A stretch of 64,000 bases of DNA from Cupriavidus metallidurans CH34 (GTDB taxonomy: Bacteria > Pseudomonadota > Gammaproteobacteria > Burkholderiales > Burkholderiaceae): positions 744,001-808,000 of the forward strand of contig NC_007974.2 in assembly GCF_000196015.1 (NCBI RefSeq), written 5' to 3'. Below are positions 46,294-55,385 of the stretch, piece after piece. The position numbers and the translations under genes are program-made. The notes below the pieces were generated by a model. The model was given only the letters and a program-made list of their open reading frames with translations, was not told the DNA's origin and ran no database searches. Each line of letters starts with the position of its first letter. The first letter of the stretch is position 1.

Positions 46294-47244
46294 ATGGAAT
46301 TGCGCCAGCTTCAATACTTCGTGCGGGTGGTCGAACTCGGCAGCATGAGCCGGGCGGCGCTTGAGCTCGACATGGTGCAATCGGCCGTCAGCCAGCAGAT
46401 CAGCCGGCTCGAGAGCGAACTGGCCACGCGCCTGCTGCGCCGGACGCCACACGGCGTGACGCCGACCGAAGCGGGCCTTGCGTTCTTTCACGAAGCCCAG
46501 CTTACTCTGCGTCACGCGGAGCAGGCGCGGCGCGCTGCGCATCAGGCGCGGCTGACCGGTACGGTCAGTGTCGGGCTGGCGCCGACCACGGCCTCGGTGA
46601 TCGGTGTGCCGCTGATTCGCGCGATGCGCGAGCGCTATCCCGACGTGCGACTGCATATCGTTGAGAGCCTGTCGGGACACCTGACCGCGATGCTCAATGC
46701 GCGCCAGCTCGATCTGGCCGTGTTGTTCGATACGCATGCCGCGCGGCGCTGGACGGTCATGCCGCTGCTCGAGGAAACGCTCTTCCTGATTCAGTCCCGC
46801 AATGCCTTGCCGCAGGGCAAGGCCGAGCCGCCCACGCGTCTGACCATGGCCGATCTGTCCGAGGTGCCGCTGATCATGCCCACCGGTGTTCATGGTCTGC
46901 GCAGCACGCTCGATGCGGCATTCTCCCGGGCCAAGGTTGTACCGCATGTCACGCAGGAGATCGATTCGCTGGCGATGCTGATGGATGCCGTCGACATGGG
47001 CTTTGGCACCACGCTGCAGCCATGGGCCGCAGTGGGGCGCTATCCCGATGCGGAAACGCGTTTTCACCTGGCGCATATCGACGATCCGCAGGTAGGTCGC
47101 CAGAACCTGCTTTGCAGTCTGTCGGACGATGAGTTGTCACCCGCTGCGCTGGCGCTGCGGGTGGTGCTGGCCGATACGGCGCGTGGTCTGGTGCGATCGG
47201 GAGGTTGGCGCGGGGCACGGCTGCTAGAGGCACTATCAAAATGA
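46294..47244 (+). CDS. LysR-family transcriptional regulator
   Basis: The protein has 316 residues. The winged helix is MSRAALELDMVQSAVSQQISRLESEL, and the effector domain has VSVGLAPTTASVIGVPLIRAM and LAVLFDTHAARRWTV, as in Nac/Cbl-like subgroups. It is the last gene on the gal side and may regulate the Bug-galBC operon together with the divergent LysR at the other end. No terminator is evident in the 173 bp that follow. Confidence 0.9.
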   Translation: MELRQLQYFVRVVELGSMSRAALELDMVQSAVSQQISRLESELATRLLRRTPHGVTPTEAGLAFFHEAQLTLRHAEQARRAAHQARLTGTVSVGLAPTTASVIGVPLIRAMRERYPDVRLHIVESLSGHLTAMLNARQLDLAVLFDTHAARRWTVMPLLEETLFLIQSRNALPQGKAEPPTRLTMADLSEVPLIMPTGVHGLRSTLDAAFSRAKVVPHVTQEIDSLAMLMDAVDMGFGTTLQPWAAVGRYPDAETRFHLAHIDDPQVGRQNLLCSLSDDELSPAALALRVVLADTARGLVRSGGWRGARLLEALSK

Positions 47245-47417
47245 TTCTGGCGTCGTTGCGCGGCCTTGGCCGGTCCACTTGTACTGTCTGCGGCCGCCCC
47301 CTTGCAGGGCGCGCATGTGCTCGCAGGCACATGCCGTTCCGCAGGCGGCTCGCATACGAGCCGAAACCCCTGCTTCACCCTAGCCAGAATCGCTTCGCTT
47401 CATTTTGATAGCGCCTC

Positions 47418-47606
47418 TTAGTGGAGGGATAGCGGGTACGGATGACGCCCAATATCGCGAAAGCCGGGCATGTGGCCGGCGGCGCGATCGAACGTGGCGA
47501 CGTATTCGCAGCCTTCTGCGTGCGCGGCACGGTCGATCAGGCAGTTGGTGAAACCGGTGTTCCCCGAGGCGAACATCGACAACGCGCGATAGACGACCGG
47601 AGCGGA
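47418..47606 (-). pseudogene. PIN-domain gene, 3' part (interrupted by IS30 element)
   Basis: These codons encode the C-terminal 62 residues of a PIN-domain protein: SAPVVYRALSMFASGNTGF, LIDRAAHAEGC and EYVATFDRAAG. They are in frame with the 5' part at 48713-48940 once the insertion sequence and one copy of the 3-bp duplication are removed. The final aspartate of the PIN site (TFD) is present. The residue before CLI, usually Asp, reads Asn here. The fragment is cut off from its promoter and start. Confidence 0.85.
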
Positions 47607-47609
47607 CTC

Positions 47610-48712
47610 GGCGGCCTCAATTCCGAAGTGCAACACCGAGAATTGAGGCCAAGATGACCAAGAAAAATTACCAGCAGTTGAGTGAGACCGAACGCCATGC
47701 GATAGCCCTGGGGCTGCAGCAAAAGCAAAGCCTCAGCGCCATAGCCAGGGCCCTGGGGCGTGACAAGAGCACTATCAGCCGCGAGTGCAATCGCAATGCA
47801 GGCGGCAAGGGCTACGCCTCCAAGTTCGCCCAGCAGCGCAGTGACAATCGCAAACGCCAAGCCCGTCCCAGCCCCAAGCTGCACCGCCAAGGGCCCTTGT
47901 TCCCGCTGGTTTGCGACTACCTGCGCCACAAGTGGTCGCCCCAGCAAATCGCCAACGAACTCCAGCGTCTTCACCCACAGGATCGCCGCTTGCAAGCCTC
48001 ACACGAAAGCATCTACACCTGCATCTACGCCCAGCCCCGGGGAGAGCTCAAGAAGGAGCTGGTGTCCTGCCTGCGCATGGCCCACGCCAAACGTTGGCCC
48101 CGCTCCAGGGGAAAGGATCGCCGCAAGGAGACGCAAGACTTGCTGAGCATCCATGTGCGAGCACCCGAGATCGAGGATCGCCAGTTGCCCGGCCACTGGG
48201 AGGGTGATCTGATCAAAGGCAAGGCTAACGCCAGTGCGATTGGCACGCTGGTCGAGCGCACCACCCGTCTGGTGGTGCTGGTCAAGCTGCCACACCCCAA
48301 CCCCGCCACAGCGGCGCATGTACTGCAAGCCTTCAGCGACAAGCTCAAGACAATAGCCCAGCCGATGCGCCAGACCCTGACCTACGACCGGGGCAGCGAG
48401 ATGGCCGAGCACCGCCAGCTCAGCGAGAACACAGGCATGAAGGTGTACTTCTGCGACCCCTACAGTCCCTGGCAAAGGGGGAGCAACGAGAACACCAATG
48501 GGCTCTTGCGCCAGTACTTCCCCAAGGGGACTGATCTGAGTGGCTACAGCCAGGAGCAGTTGGACGCTGTGGCCGATGAGCTCAATGGACGGCCCAGGAT
48601 GACTCTGGGGTGGCGCAAGCCCATCGAGGTCTATGCCGAGCATTTGGCGCGGCTGGCCCAGCAGCCGGATTTAGTGCATTGAGTTTTTGTTGCACTTGGA
48701 CTTGAAACCGCC
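47610..48712 (+). mobile_element. IS30-family insertion sequence (about 1103 bp)
   Basis: The element carries one transposase gene. Its ends are imperfect inverted repeats: left GGCGGCCTCAATTCCGAAGTG and right (reverse) GGCGGTTTCAAGTCCAAGTG, both continuing into CAACA. The flanks carry a direct CTC at 47607-47609 and 48713-48715, a 3-bp target duplication (4 bp, CTCG, if the element is taken as one base shorter). Removal restores the interrupted PIN-domain frame exactly. A perfect GGCCTCAATT/AATTGAGGCC pair (47613-47622, 47641-47650) overlaps the left end. Confidence 0.92.
47654..48682 (+). CDS. IS30-family transposase
   Basis: The protein has 342 residues. The N-terminal helix-turn-helix is YQQLSETERHAIALGLQQKQSLSAIARALGRDKSTISRE, typical of IS30. 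The catalytic triad is D185 (HWEGDLIKG), D245 (YDRGSE) and E279 (NENTNGLLRQYFP), with 33 residues between the last two as expected. The frame is intact, so the element may still be active. It reads opposite to the PIN gene it disrupts. Confidence 0.95.
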   Translation: MTKKNYQQLSETERHAIALGLQQKQSLSAIARALGRDKSTISRECNRNAGGKGYASKFAQQRSDNRKRQARPSPKLHRQGPLFPLVCDYLRHKWSPQQIANELQRLHPQDRRLQASHESIYTCIYAQPRGELKKELVSCLRMAHAKRWPRSRGKDRRKETQDLLSIHVRAPEIEDRQLPGHWEGDLIKGKANASAIGTLVERTTRLVVLVKLPHPNPATAAHVLQAFSDKLKTIAQPMRQTLTYDRGSEMAEHRQLSENTGMKVYFCDPYSPWQRGSNENTNGLLRQYFPKGTDLSGYSQEQLDAVADELNGRPRMTLGWRKPIEVYAEHLARLAQQPDLVH

Positions 48713-48940
48713 CTCGACCCGCAGCGCCCGGCTCCTGAGCAGGCGATATATGGCCCGGATGATCTCGGGCCGCGAGCGGCGCCGCTGCATCACCCATGCC
48801 AGTTCCAGGATGACCGCCGTCGACACGTAGCCGGGGCGTTGACAGGTCAGACTGGCGATCAGACCGGCGGCGATCGGCGACTGCACGGCATCGTCGTCCA
48901 GGATCAGCCGCGCCAGCACGCAGGTATCCAGCCCGATCAT
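48713..48940 (-). pseudogene. PIN-domain (VapC-like) gene, 5' part
   Basis: The first 76 codons encode MIGLDTCVLARLIL (D5), VILELAWV (E46) and a helix ending SRALRVE. These are the first two acidic residues of a PIN ribonuclease site. The frame now runs into the insertion sequence and stops after 13 foreign residues (GGFKSKCNKNSMH). The ATG overlaps the stop of the upstream 125-aa gene in ATGA. The complete protein would be 138 residues, the usual length for a VapC-like toxin; toxin activity is inferred from fold and arrangement. Confidence 0.87.
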
Positions 48941-49314
48941 CCCTGACGCCTTCCGGGTTGGCCAGCGGCTAGTGGCCGGAAGAAATCCGTGTTCGGCACA
49001 TAGAACTCCACGCCCTGCTCGCGGTAGGTCTGGGCCAGGCAGCCGAACAGCGGGTTCGCCGCTCCTCCGGCGTACGGCATGTCCTCGAGTGCCGGCCAGT
49101 CTCCCGCATTGACGACGGTGGTGGGGGCCCATCCCATGCTGGACATGAATTCCTCCATGACAGAGGCTTCGATCAGCAGGTCGATCTGCCCGGGTGTCAG
49201 CGGCGGGCCATCGTGCCGCATACAGCCCCGCAATGCCAGCAGATGGGGGCAGGGGCCTTCCGTGCCGGTCTGGCTGGCTGGCCTGGAAGTACTGAATTCG
49301 ATGGTGTCATCCAT
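48937..49314 (-). CDS. Hypothetical partner gene of the PIN-domain gene (125 aa)
   Basis: The product starts MDDTIEFSTSRPASQTG and contains HLLALRGCMRHDGPPLTPGQIDLLIEASVMEEFM and EDMPYAGGAANPLFGC. The overlap of its stop with the PIN start is the arrangement of toxin-antitoxin pairs, but no AbrB, RHH, Phd or HTH DNA-binding motif is visible, unlike standard VapB antitoxins. It could be an unusual antitoxin or an unrelated gene. A weak GGAG site precedes the ATG. Confidence 0.65.
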   Translation of the reverse strand: MDDTIEFSTSRPASQTGTEGPCPHLLALRGCMRHDGPPLTPGQIDLLIEASVMEEFMSSMGWAPTTVVNAGDWPALEDMPYAGGAANPLFGCLAQTYREQGVEFYVPNTDFFRPLAAGQPGRRQG

Positions 49315-49632
49315 GATGTGAACGGCTCCTTGAGCGTTGAGAGAGCGGCACCGTGAGCGCCTTGTTCGATACTCTGGGCCAGCGCCGCCGGGATAGATAT
49401 GAGACGGATCTGAAAGGCCGCCCCTGCTGCCGCATCGCGATCCTCCGCCATCTGTTTTCCGCTTCGAGCCCGGCCTGGTTGTCCCATCACAAATCGTGAT
49501 GCCCCCATGCCAGTCAACGGGTTAGCAGGCGCGGAGCAGGCGGATACAGTCCCGGACAGACTTCAGGAAGGCTCAGAAAGGCGTGTCAATTTCCACCCCC
49601 ACCCCCAATCCCCGCACTCAGGACGCCCGGTC
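49315..49632. other. 318-bp gap before tcuA
   Basis: This holds the divergent promoters for the PIN unit and the tcu operon. A minus frame from 49451 has no strong ribosome site and overlaps the 125-aa gene, so it was not called. The segment just before tcuA is C-rich (CCACCCCCACCCCC) and no operator stands out. Confidence 0.5.
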
Positions 49633-51066
49633 ATGATCGACGTCCTGGTGATCGGCGGCGGCAATGCCGCCCTTTGCGCCGCGCTGATGGCCCGTGAAGC
49701 GGGCGCCAGCGTGATGCTGCTGGAAGCCGCGCCGCGCGAATGGCGCGGCGGTAACTCCTCCCACACACGCAACCTGCGCTGCATGCATGACGCTCCGCAG
49801 GACGTGCTGGTCGACGCGTACCCCGAAGAAGAGTACTGGCAGGATCTGCTGAAAGTGACCGGCGGCCTGACCGACGAGAAGCTGGCGCGGCTTGCAATCC
49901 GCGCGTCGTCGTCGTGCCGGGACTGGATGCGCAGCCATGGCGTGCATTTCCAGCCACCGTTGTCTGGCGCGCTCCACGTGGCTCGCACCAATGCGTTCTT
50001 CATGGGCGGCGGCAAGGCGCTCGTCAATGCCTACTACCGCAGTGCCGAGGCGCTTGGCGTGCAGATTCGCTACAACGCCCCAGTCGACGCCATCGAGCTC
50101 GATGGCAGCCGTTTCGTGGCGGCGCGTATCGGCGCAGAGCGGATTGAAGCACGCGCCTGCGTATTGGCGGCCGGCGGATTCGAATCAAACCGCGAGTGGC
50201 TGCGGGAGGCTTGGGGCCAGAACGAGCGGGGCGAATGGCCCGCCGACAACTTCCTGATCCGCGGCACCCGCTTCAACATGGGCGTGCTGCTCAAGCACAT
50301 GATTGCCGCGGGTGCCGACGCAATCGGTGACCCGTCACAGTCGCACTGCGTGGCGATCGACGCGCGCGCGCCGCTCTACGACGGTGGCATCTGCACGCGA
50401 ATCGATTGCGTCTCGCTCGGGGTCGTGCTCAACGCCAATGCCGAGCGGTTCTACGACGAAGGCGAGGACTTCTGGCCCAAGCGCTATGCGATCTGGGGCC
50501 GTCTGGTCGCGCAGCAGCCACAGCAGATCGGTTACTCGATCATCGACGCAAAGGCGATCGGACGCTTCATGCCGCCGGTGTTCCCGGGCGTGAAGGCCGA
50601 TACGCTGCCGGAACTCGCGCGCAAGCTCGGGCTCGACGAAGCCACGTTCATGCGGACGATCAACGCCTACAACGCCGCGTGCCGGGTCGGCAAGTTCGAC
50701 CACACGGTGCTGGACGATTGCCACACCGAGGGCGTGACGCCGTCCAAGACTCACTGGGCGCGGCCGCTCGACACCGCGCCGTTCTTCGGCTACGCGCTTC
50801 GCCCAGGCATCACGTTCACGTACCTGGGACTGAAGGTCAACGAAGAGTCGGCCGTGCATTTCGATGGCAGGCCGAGTGACAACCTGTTCGTGGCCGGCGA
50901 GATGATGGCTGGCAACGTGCTCGGCAAGGGCTATACCGCTGGCGTCGGCATGGCGATCGGCACCGCGTTCGGCCGGATTGCCGGCACGCAGGCCGCCAAG
51001 GCGGCAAAGGGCATGGCCAGGCGTGCCTCACAGGCATCAACGGAAAAGGAATATGCAACATCTTGA
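49633..51066 (+). CDS. tcuA: TcuA, FAD-dependent tricarballylate dehydrogenase
   Basis: The protein has 477 residues from ATG 49633. The Rossmann motif [29 protein letters not shown] binds [15 protein letters not shown], the fumarate-reductase-like substrate segment and [30 protein letters not shown] follow. TcuA oxidises tricarballylate to cis-aconitate in Salmonella. The next gene, tcuB, overlaps by 14 bp and re-oxidises the flavin. The real substrate here may be another tricarboxylate or an unsaturated acid from aromatic breakdown. Confidence 0.9.
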   Translation: MIDVLVIGGGNAALCAALMAREAGASVMLLEAAPREWRGGNSSHTRNLRCMHDAPQDVLVDAYPEEEYWQDLLKVTGGLTDEKLARLAIRASSSCRDWMRSHGVHFQPPLSGALHVARTNAFFMGGGKALVNAYYRSAEALGVQIRYNAPVDAIELDGSRFVAARIGAERIEARACVLAAGGFESNREWLREAWGQNERGEWPADNFLIRGTRFNMGVLLKHMIAAGADAIGDPSQSHCVAIDARAPLYDGGICTRIDCVSLGVVLNANAERFYDEGEDFWPKRYAIWGRLVAQQPQQIGYSIIDAKAIGRFMPPVFPGVKADTLPELARKLGLDEATFMRTINAYNAACRVGKFDHTVLDDCHTEGVTPSKTHWARPLDTAPFFGYALRPGITFTYLGLKVNEESAVHFDGRPSDNLFVAGEMMAGNVLGKGYTAGVGMAIGTAFGRIAGTQAAKAAKGMARRASQASTEKEYATS

Positions 51067-52225
51067 AGCGCTGACGCGCGAGGCCGCGGCATTGGCGCGT
51101 GGCGCGCTGCCGCTGACTGCGGACGAGGGCGAAGTGGCCCGCACCCTGCAGATCTGCAACGCCTGCCGCTATTGCGAGGGCTTCTGCGCGGTGTTCCCGG
51201 CAATGACGCGCCGGCTGGAGTTTCCCAAGGCCGATATCCACTACCTGGCTAATCTGTGCCACAACTGTGGCGCCTGCTATCACGCCTGCCAGTACGCGCC
51301 GCCGCACGAGTTCGCGGTCAATATTCCGCAGGCGATGGCCAAGGTGCGCGTGCAGACCTACGGCGACTACGCTTTCCCCGCCGCGCTCGGCGGTTTGTAC
51401 CGGCGCGCGGGGCTGACCACGGCGCTGGCGCTGGCTGGCGGCCTGGCGTTGTTCCTGCTGATGGTATTGGCGATGCGCGGCAGCCTGCTGCACGCGCCGC
51501 TGGCTGGCAACTTCTACGCGATCTTCCCGCACAACCTGCTGGCAGTGATGTTCGGCGTGGTGTTCGTCTTCGCCATCGTTGCACTGGGGATCGGGGTGAC
51601 GCGGTTCTGGCGGCAGGTAACGCCCGGCACGCGAGCCAGTGATGACGGCGGTGCGGCCGCGGGCGGCGCCGCGCACGATGCGCTGCGGCTCAAGTATCTC
51701 GGCGGTGGGCACGGCGAAGGCTGCAACAACGAGGACGACGCGTTCACGCTGCTGCGCCGGCGCTTCCACCATTTCACGTTCTACGGCTTCATGCTGTGCT
51801 TTGCCGCGACGACGGTGGCCACGCTGTATCACTACCTGCTGGATCTGCACGCACCTTACGCGCTGACGAGCCTGCCTGTGCTGCTTGGCACGGTCGGCGG
51901 CATCGGCCTGCTGATCGGCACCGCCGGTCTGTTCTGGCTCAATGTGCGGCGCGACCCGCGCACTGGCGATCCGGATCAGAAGCCGATGGACCGTGGATTC
52001 ATCGCGCTGCTGTTCCTGACCAGCGCGAGCGGACTGGTGTTGCTGGCCTTGCGTGATACCGGCGCGATGGCCACCTCGCTGGCAGTTCACCTCGGCATCG
52101 TCATGGCGCTGTTCCTGACGCTGCCGTACGGCAAGTTCGCGCATGGCATCTACCGCTGCGCGGCGCTACTGAAGTACAACATCGAAAAGCGCCGGCCGAG
52201 CGATCTCGCGCTGGGCGCCGACTAA
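51053..52225 (+). CDS. tcuB: TcuB, iron-sulfur membrane protein partner of TcuA
   Basis: The protein has 390 residues from ATG 51053. Two ferredoxin-like cysteine clusters lie near the N-terminus ([11 protein letters not shown] and [16 protein letters not shown]). About six membrane helices follow, with histidines fit for haem binding ([30 protein letters not shown]). TcuB passes electrons from reduced TcuA to the quinone pool. Its start overlaps tcuA, so the two are co-translated. Confidence 0.92.
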   Translation: MQHLEALTREAAALARGALPLTADEGEVARTLQICNACRYCEGFCAVFPAMTRRLEFPKADIHYLANLCHNCGACYHACQYAPPHEFAVNIPQAMAKVRVQTYGDYAFPAALGGLYRRAGLTTALALAGGLALFLLMVLAMRGSLLHAPLAGNFYAIFPHNLLAVMFGVVFVFAIVALGIGVTRFWRQVTPGTRASDDGGAAAGGAAHDALRLKYLGGGHGEGCNNEDDAFTLLRRRFHHFTFYGFMLCFAATTVATLYHYLLDLHAPYALTSLPVLLGTVGGIGLLIGTAGLFWLNVRRDPRTGDPDQKPMDRGFIALLFLTSASGLVLLALRDTGAMATSLAVHLGIVMALFLTLPYGKFAHGIYRCAALLKYNIEKRRPSDLALGAD

Positions 52226-52267
52226 GACATCGAATCGAATCAAGAAACCGAAAAGGGAGACAGGATC

Positions 52268-53056
52268 ATGACGAAACCGGGTGTGCTTAACATTCCCTCG
52301 ATGCGCGGCCAGTGTAGCGACACGGAGTGGCAGGCGCGCGTCGATCTCGCCGCGTGCTACAGGCTGGTCGAGCTCTATGGCATGGCCGACATGATGGCCA
52401 ACCACATCTCGGTGCGCGTGCCGGATGAAGAGGATGCGTTTCTGATCAACCCGTACGGCATGATGTACGAGGAGATCACAGCATCGTGCCTGATCAAGGT
52501 GGACCACGCGGGCAACATCTTGTCGAAGCCTGACTTCGGTTCGCTGAACTACGGCATCAACAAGGCCGGCTACGTGATTCACAGCGCGGTGCATCACGCG
52601 CGGCCCGAGGTGGCGTGTGTGATCCATACCCATAGCTGGGCGTCGATGGCGGTGTCGTCCCTGGCGTGCGGCCTGCTGCCGGTCACGCAGACGGCGATGC
52701 GCTTCCTGAAGATCGGCTATCACGACTATCAGGGCGTGGTGCTCGATACCGCCGAACAGGCGTCGCTACTCGAAGACCTGGGCAAGGGCGAGGCGCTGAT
52801 CCTGCGCAATCATGGCGCCCTGACCGTTGGCAATACCGTGGGCGAGGCGTTCAACTGGATGCATCGGCTTGAACTGGCCTGCCGCTCGCAAGTGGCGGCG
52901 ATGTCGTGCAACACGCCGCTGCAGCAGGTGCCGGCGGACGTGCTGGAAGCCACGTGGAACAACTATCAGCCGGGCACGCGCCGTCCGTACGGCGTCATGG
53001 AGTGGCCGGCGCTGCTGCGCAAGCTTGATCGCCTGGACCCCAGCTTCCGCGACTAG
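52268..53056 (+). CDS. Class II aldolase/adducin-family protein
   Basis: The protein has 262 residues with the fuculose-aldolase-like fold. The metal ligands are in VIHTHSWASM (HxH) and the later RNHGALTVG histidine; MADMMANHISVRVPDEEDAFLINPYGMMYEEI is the family N-terminus. Members cleave or epimerise hydroxy-acids or phosphosugars. It is the third gene of the tcu operon (42 bp after tcuB) and probably handles a downstream product of the same acid. Confidence 0.88.
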   Translation: MTKPGVLNIPSMRGQCSDTEWQARVDLAACYRLVELYGMADMMANHISVRVPDEEDAFLINPYGMMYEEITASCLIKVDHAGNILSKPDFGSLNYGINKAGYVIHSAVHHARPEVACVIHTHSWASMAVSSLACGLLPVTQTAMRFLKIGYHDYQGVVLDTAEQASLLEDLGKGEALILRNHGALTVGNTVGEAFNWMHRLELACRSQVAAMSCNTPLQQVPADVLEATWNNYQPGTRRPYGVMEWPALLRKLDRLDPSFRD

Positions 53057-53256
53057 GAAGCCGAAGCAACGCATTCCCGTTGCATCTGAAGAAGAAAGCC
53101 TGAACGCCATCCAACGCCCGCAGAGGCGTGGATGGCTTGCGGCGAACCGGCGGGATCCGTGCCCCGAATCGCGGGTCCCGACTGGTGGCATGGCGCCGGG
53201 CGCGCGCAAAACCGTCCCGGTGCGCAGAAGAACTATATAAACAAGAGAGACAAGAC

Positions 53257-54237
53257 ATGCATCGATTCGCCCCCGTTCGATGGCTGGCTACTGCATTGGC
53301 CGCCACTGGTTTCACGTTCGCCGCGCAGGCGTCGGCGCAAGGCACTCCGTATCCGGCCAAGCCCGTGCGTGTGGTAGTGGCCTTCACCGCAGGCGGCACT
53401 ACCGACATGCTGGCGCGTAGCGTCAGCCAGCAACTTGCCCAGCGTTTCAAGCAATCCTTCGTGGTGGACAACCGTCCCGGCGCGGGCGGAAATATCGGCA
53501 CCGAGTACGTTGTCCGATCGCCGGCCGATGGCTACACCCTGCTGGTCAACTCGGTGGGGCCGATCTCGATCAACCAGACGCTCTACAAGCGCCTGAACTA
53601 CGACCCGCTGGCCGATCTGGTGCCGGTGGTGCAGATCGCCGACGTGCCGAACGTGCTCGTCGTGCCGGCCGCGCTGCCGGTAAAGAACTTCGACGAGTTC
53701 GTGGCCTATGCCAAGGCGAACTCGGGCAAGCTCAACTACAGCTCGACCGGGGTGGGGACGTCGTCGCATCTGTCGGGCTTCATGTTCAGTGAACGCATCG
53801 GTGCCCAGGCCACTCATGTGCCTTACAAGGGCGCCGATGCGCTGAACGACCTGCTCTCGGGGCGCGTCCAGTTCATGTTCGCCACGATTCCATCGGTGAT
53901 CTCGCAGATCCAGGCTGGCAAGCTGCGTGCGCTGGCGGTGACTAGTGCGAAGCGTTCCCGCTCGCTGCCGGATCTGCCGACGGTGGCGGAGAAGGGCTTC
54001 CCCGGTTTCGAGGCTGGCTCGTGGTTCGGCTTCTTCGCACCGAAGGGCACGCCGGCCGAGGTCGTCACCCGGGTCAATCAGGCCGTGAATGAGATCCTGC
54101 CGTCGCTGCAGGCGCAGATGGTTCGTGAAGGCGCCGATCCGGCCGGCGGCTCGCCGCAGCAGTTCGGTGATTTCACGCGCAAGGAATACGAGAAATGGAA
54201 GGTCGTGGTCAAGGCCTCCGGTGCCACTGTCGATTGA
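53257..54237 (+). CDS. Bug-family (TctC-like) periplasmic solute-binding protein
   Basis: The protein has 326 residues from ATG 53257, with a signal peptide ending at QASAQ (about residue 28). It has the Bug pattern YPAKPVRVVVAFTAGGTTDMLAR, VDNRPGAGGNIGTEYVVRSPADGYTLL, HVPYKGADALNDLLSGRV and PDLPTVAEKGFPGF. It is 200 bp after the aldolase and 9 bp before the dehydrogenase gene. It should bind the acid used by this operon. Confidence 0.92.
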   Translation: MHRFAPVRWLATALAATGFTFAAQASAQGTPYPAKPVRVVVAFTAGGTTDMLARSVSQQLAQRFKQSFVVDNRPGAGGNIGTEYVVRSPADGYTLLVNSVGPISINQTLYKRLNYDPLADLVPVVQIADVPNVLVVPAALPVKNFDEFVAYAKANSGKLNYSSTGVGTSSHLSGFMFSERIGAQATHVPYKGADALNDLLSGRVQFMFATIPSVISQIQAGKLRALAVTSAKRSRSLPDLPTVAEKGFPGFEAGSWFGFFAPKGTPAEVVTRVNQAVNEILPSLQAQMVREGADPAGGSPQQFGDFTRKEYEKWKVVVKASGATVD

Positions 54238-54246
54238 AATTCAGAC

Positions 54247-55272
54247 ATGTCTCAAACTCAGCCGAAGTCTCAAGTTTCCGTCCAGCCATTGCGCATCCTG
54301 TTGTCCGAACCGACGCTGAGGGAGCATCGCGCCGCGATCGATCTGTCCATGGACGGCGCGCCGTGGCTGCCTGTATTGGCGCCTGCCACCGATGACCCGA
54401 AGGGTGTCGATGCCGATATCGCCTTCGTGTCGCGCGACGTGACCGGGCTATCGACCAAGCATCAGATCCTGCCGGCTACGCAGCGCTTCTATTCGGCGAT
54501 GCTCGAGGCGCCCGCGTTGCGATGGGTGCATGTGCATTCGGCTGGCGCCGATCGCGCCGTGTTCGGCCAGTTGCGGCAGCGCGGGGTGACCGTCACCACG
54601 TCTTCAGGCGCCAATGCGGGCGTGGTGGCGCAAACCGCGCTGGCGGGATTGCTTGCGCTGGCGAGGCATTTCCCGCTACTGCTCGCCGCGCAGCGCAAGC
54701 AACGCTGGGCCCCGTTGCTAGGCACGGGATTGCCGCGTGACGTGCGGGGGCAGACCGCAACCATTGTGGGGTGGGGCCCGATCGGGCAGCAGATCGGTGC
54801 CATGCTGCGCCTGCTCGGCATGTCGGTGGCCGTGGTCCGGCAACAGCCGACGCCGGCTGGCGAAGGGTTCGAGACCTTTGCGTTCGATACCCTGCACGAG
54901 GTGCTTCCCCGTACGGACTGGTTGATACTGGCCTGCCCGCTGACGGACCGGACGCGTGGGCTGGTCGACGGCGCGGCCCTGCGGCGATTGCCGACTGGTG
55001 CGCGGCTGATCAATGTGGCGCGTGGAGAAGTGGTGGACGAGCCAGCGCTGATCGAAGCACTGACAGAAGGAAGGGTGGCCGGCGCCTACCTCGATGTGTT
55101 CGCGCATGAACCATTGCCGGCGACGTCGCCGCTATGGTCGTTGCCGAACGTCATTGCCACGCCGCATAGCGCCGGTTTCTCGGACGGCAATGCGGCGCGT
55201 GTGGTCGACATTTTCCTGGACAATCTCCGCCGTCGGCTGGCGGGTCAGGCAATGCGAAACGTGTCAGCCTAG
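54247..55272 (+). CDS. D-2-hydroxyacid dehydrogenase (NAD-dependent)
   Basis: The protein has 341 residues. The NAD motif is TIVGWGPIGQQIGAMLRLLGMSVAVV. The catalytic arginine lies in LINVARGEVVDEPAL, glutamate in LDVFAHEPLP and histidine in ATPHSAGF. This is the glyoxylate/phosphoglycerate dehydrogenase family. It is the last gene of the tcu operon, 9 bp from the Bug gene, and probably reduces or oxidises a 2-keto/2-hydroxy acid made by the class II aldolase. Confidence 0.9.
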   Translation: MSQTQPKSQVSVQPLRILLSEPTLREHRAAIDLSMDGAPWLPVLAPATDDPKGVDADIAFVSRDVTGLSTKHQILPATQRFYSAMLEAPALRWVHVHSAGADRAVFGQLRQRGVTVTTSSGANAGVVAQTALAGLLALARHFPLLLAAQRKQRWAPLLGTGLPRDVRGQTATIVGWGPIGQQIGAMLRLLGMSVAVVRQQPTPAGEGFETFAFDTLHEVLPRTDWLILACPLTDRTRGLVDGAALRRLPTGARLINVARGEVVDEPALIEALTEGRVAGAYLDVFAHEPLPATSPLWSLPNVIATPHSAGFSDGNAARVVDIFLDNLRRRLAGQAMRNVSA

Positions 55273-55385
55273 CGGCAAATGGGAAGGGGCTGCAGAAAAG
55301 GCTGCAAACTGAAGCGGGAAGTTGCGGAGTTTTCAGCAACCTCGCCGCGGCGTCGACATGCACAATATCGACAGCCGAATTTCTG

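Noticed and set aside
43700..47076. Two long minus-strand frames (639 and 548 codons) across the Bug-galB-galC-LysR genes
   Set aside because: Both are antisense shadows; the plus-strand genes have clear families, overlaps and starts.
49197..49451. Small minus-strand frame MAEDRDAAAGAAFQ overlapping the 125-aa gene start
   Set aside because: No clear ribosome site and it overlaps another likely gene in a different frame; noted only as a possible frameshifted N-terminus.
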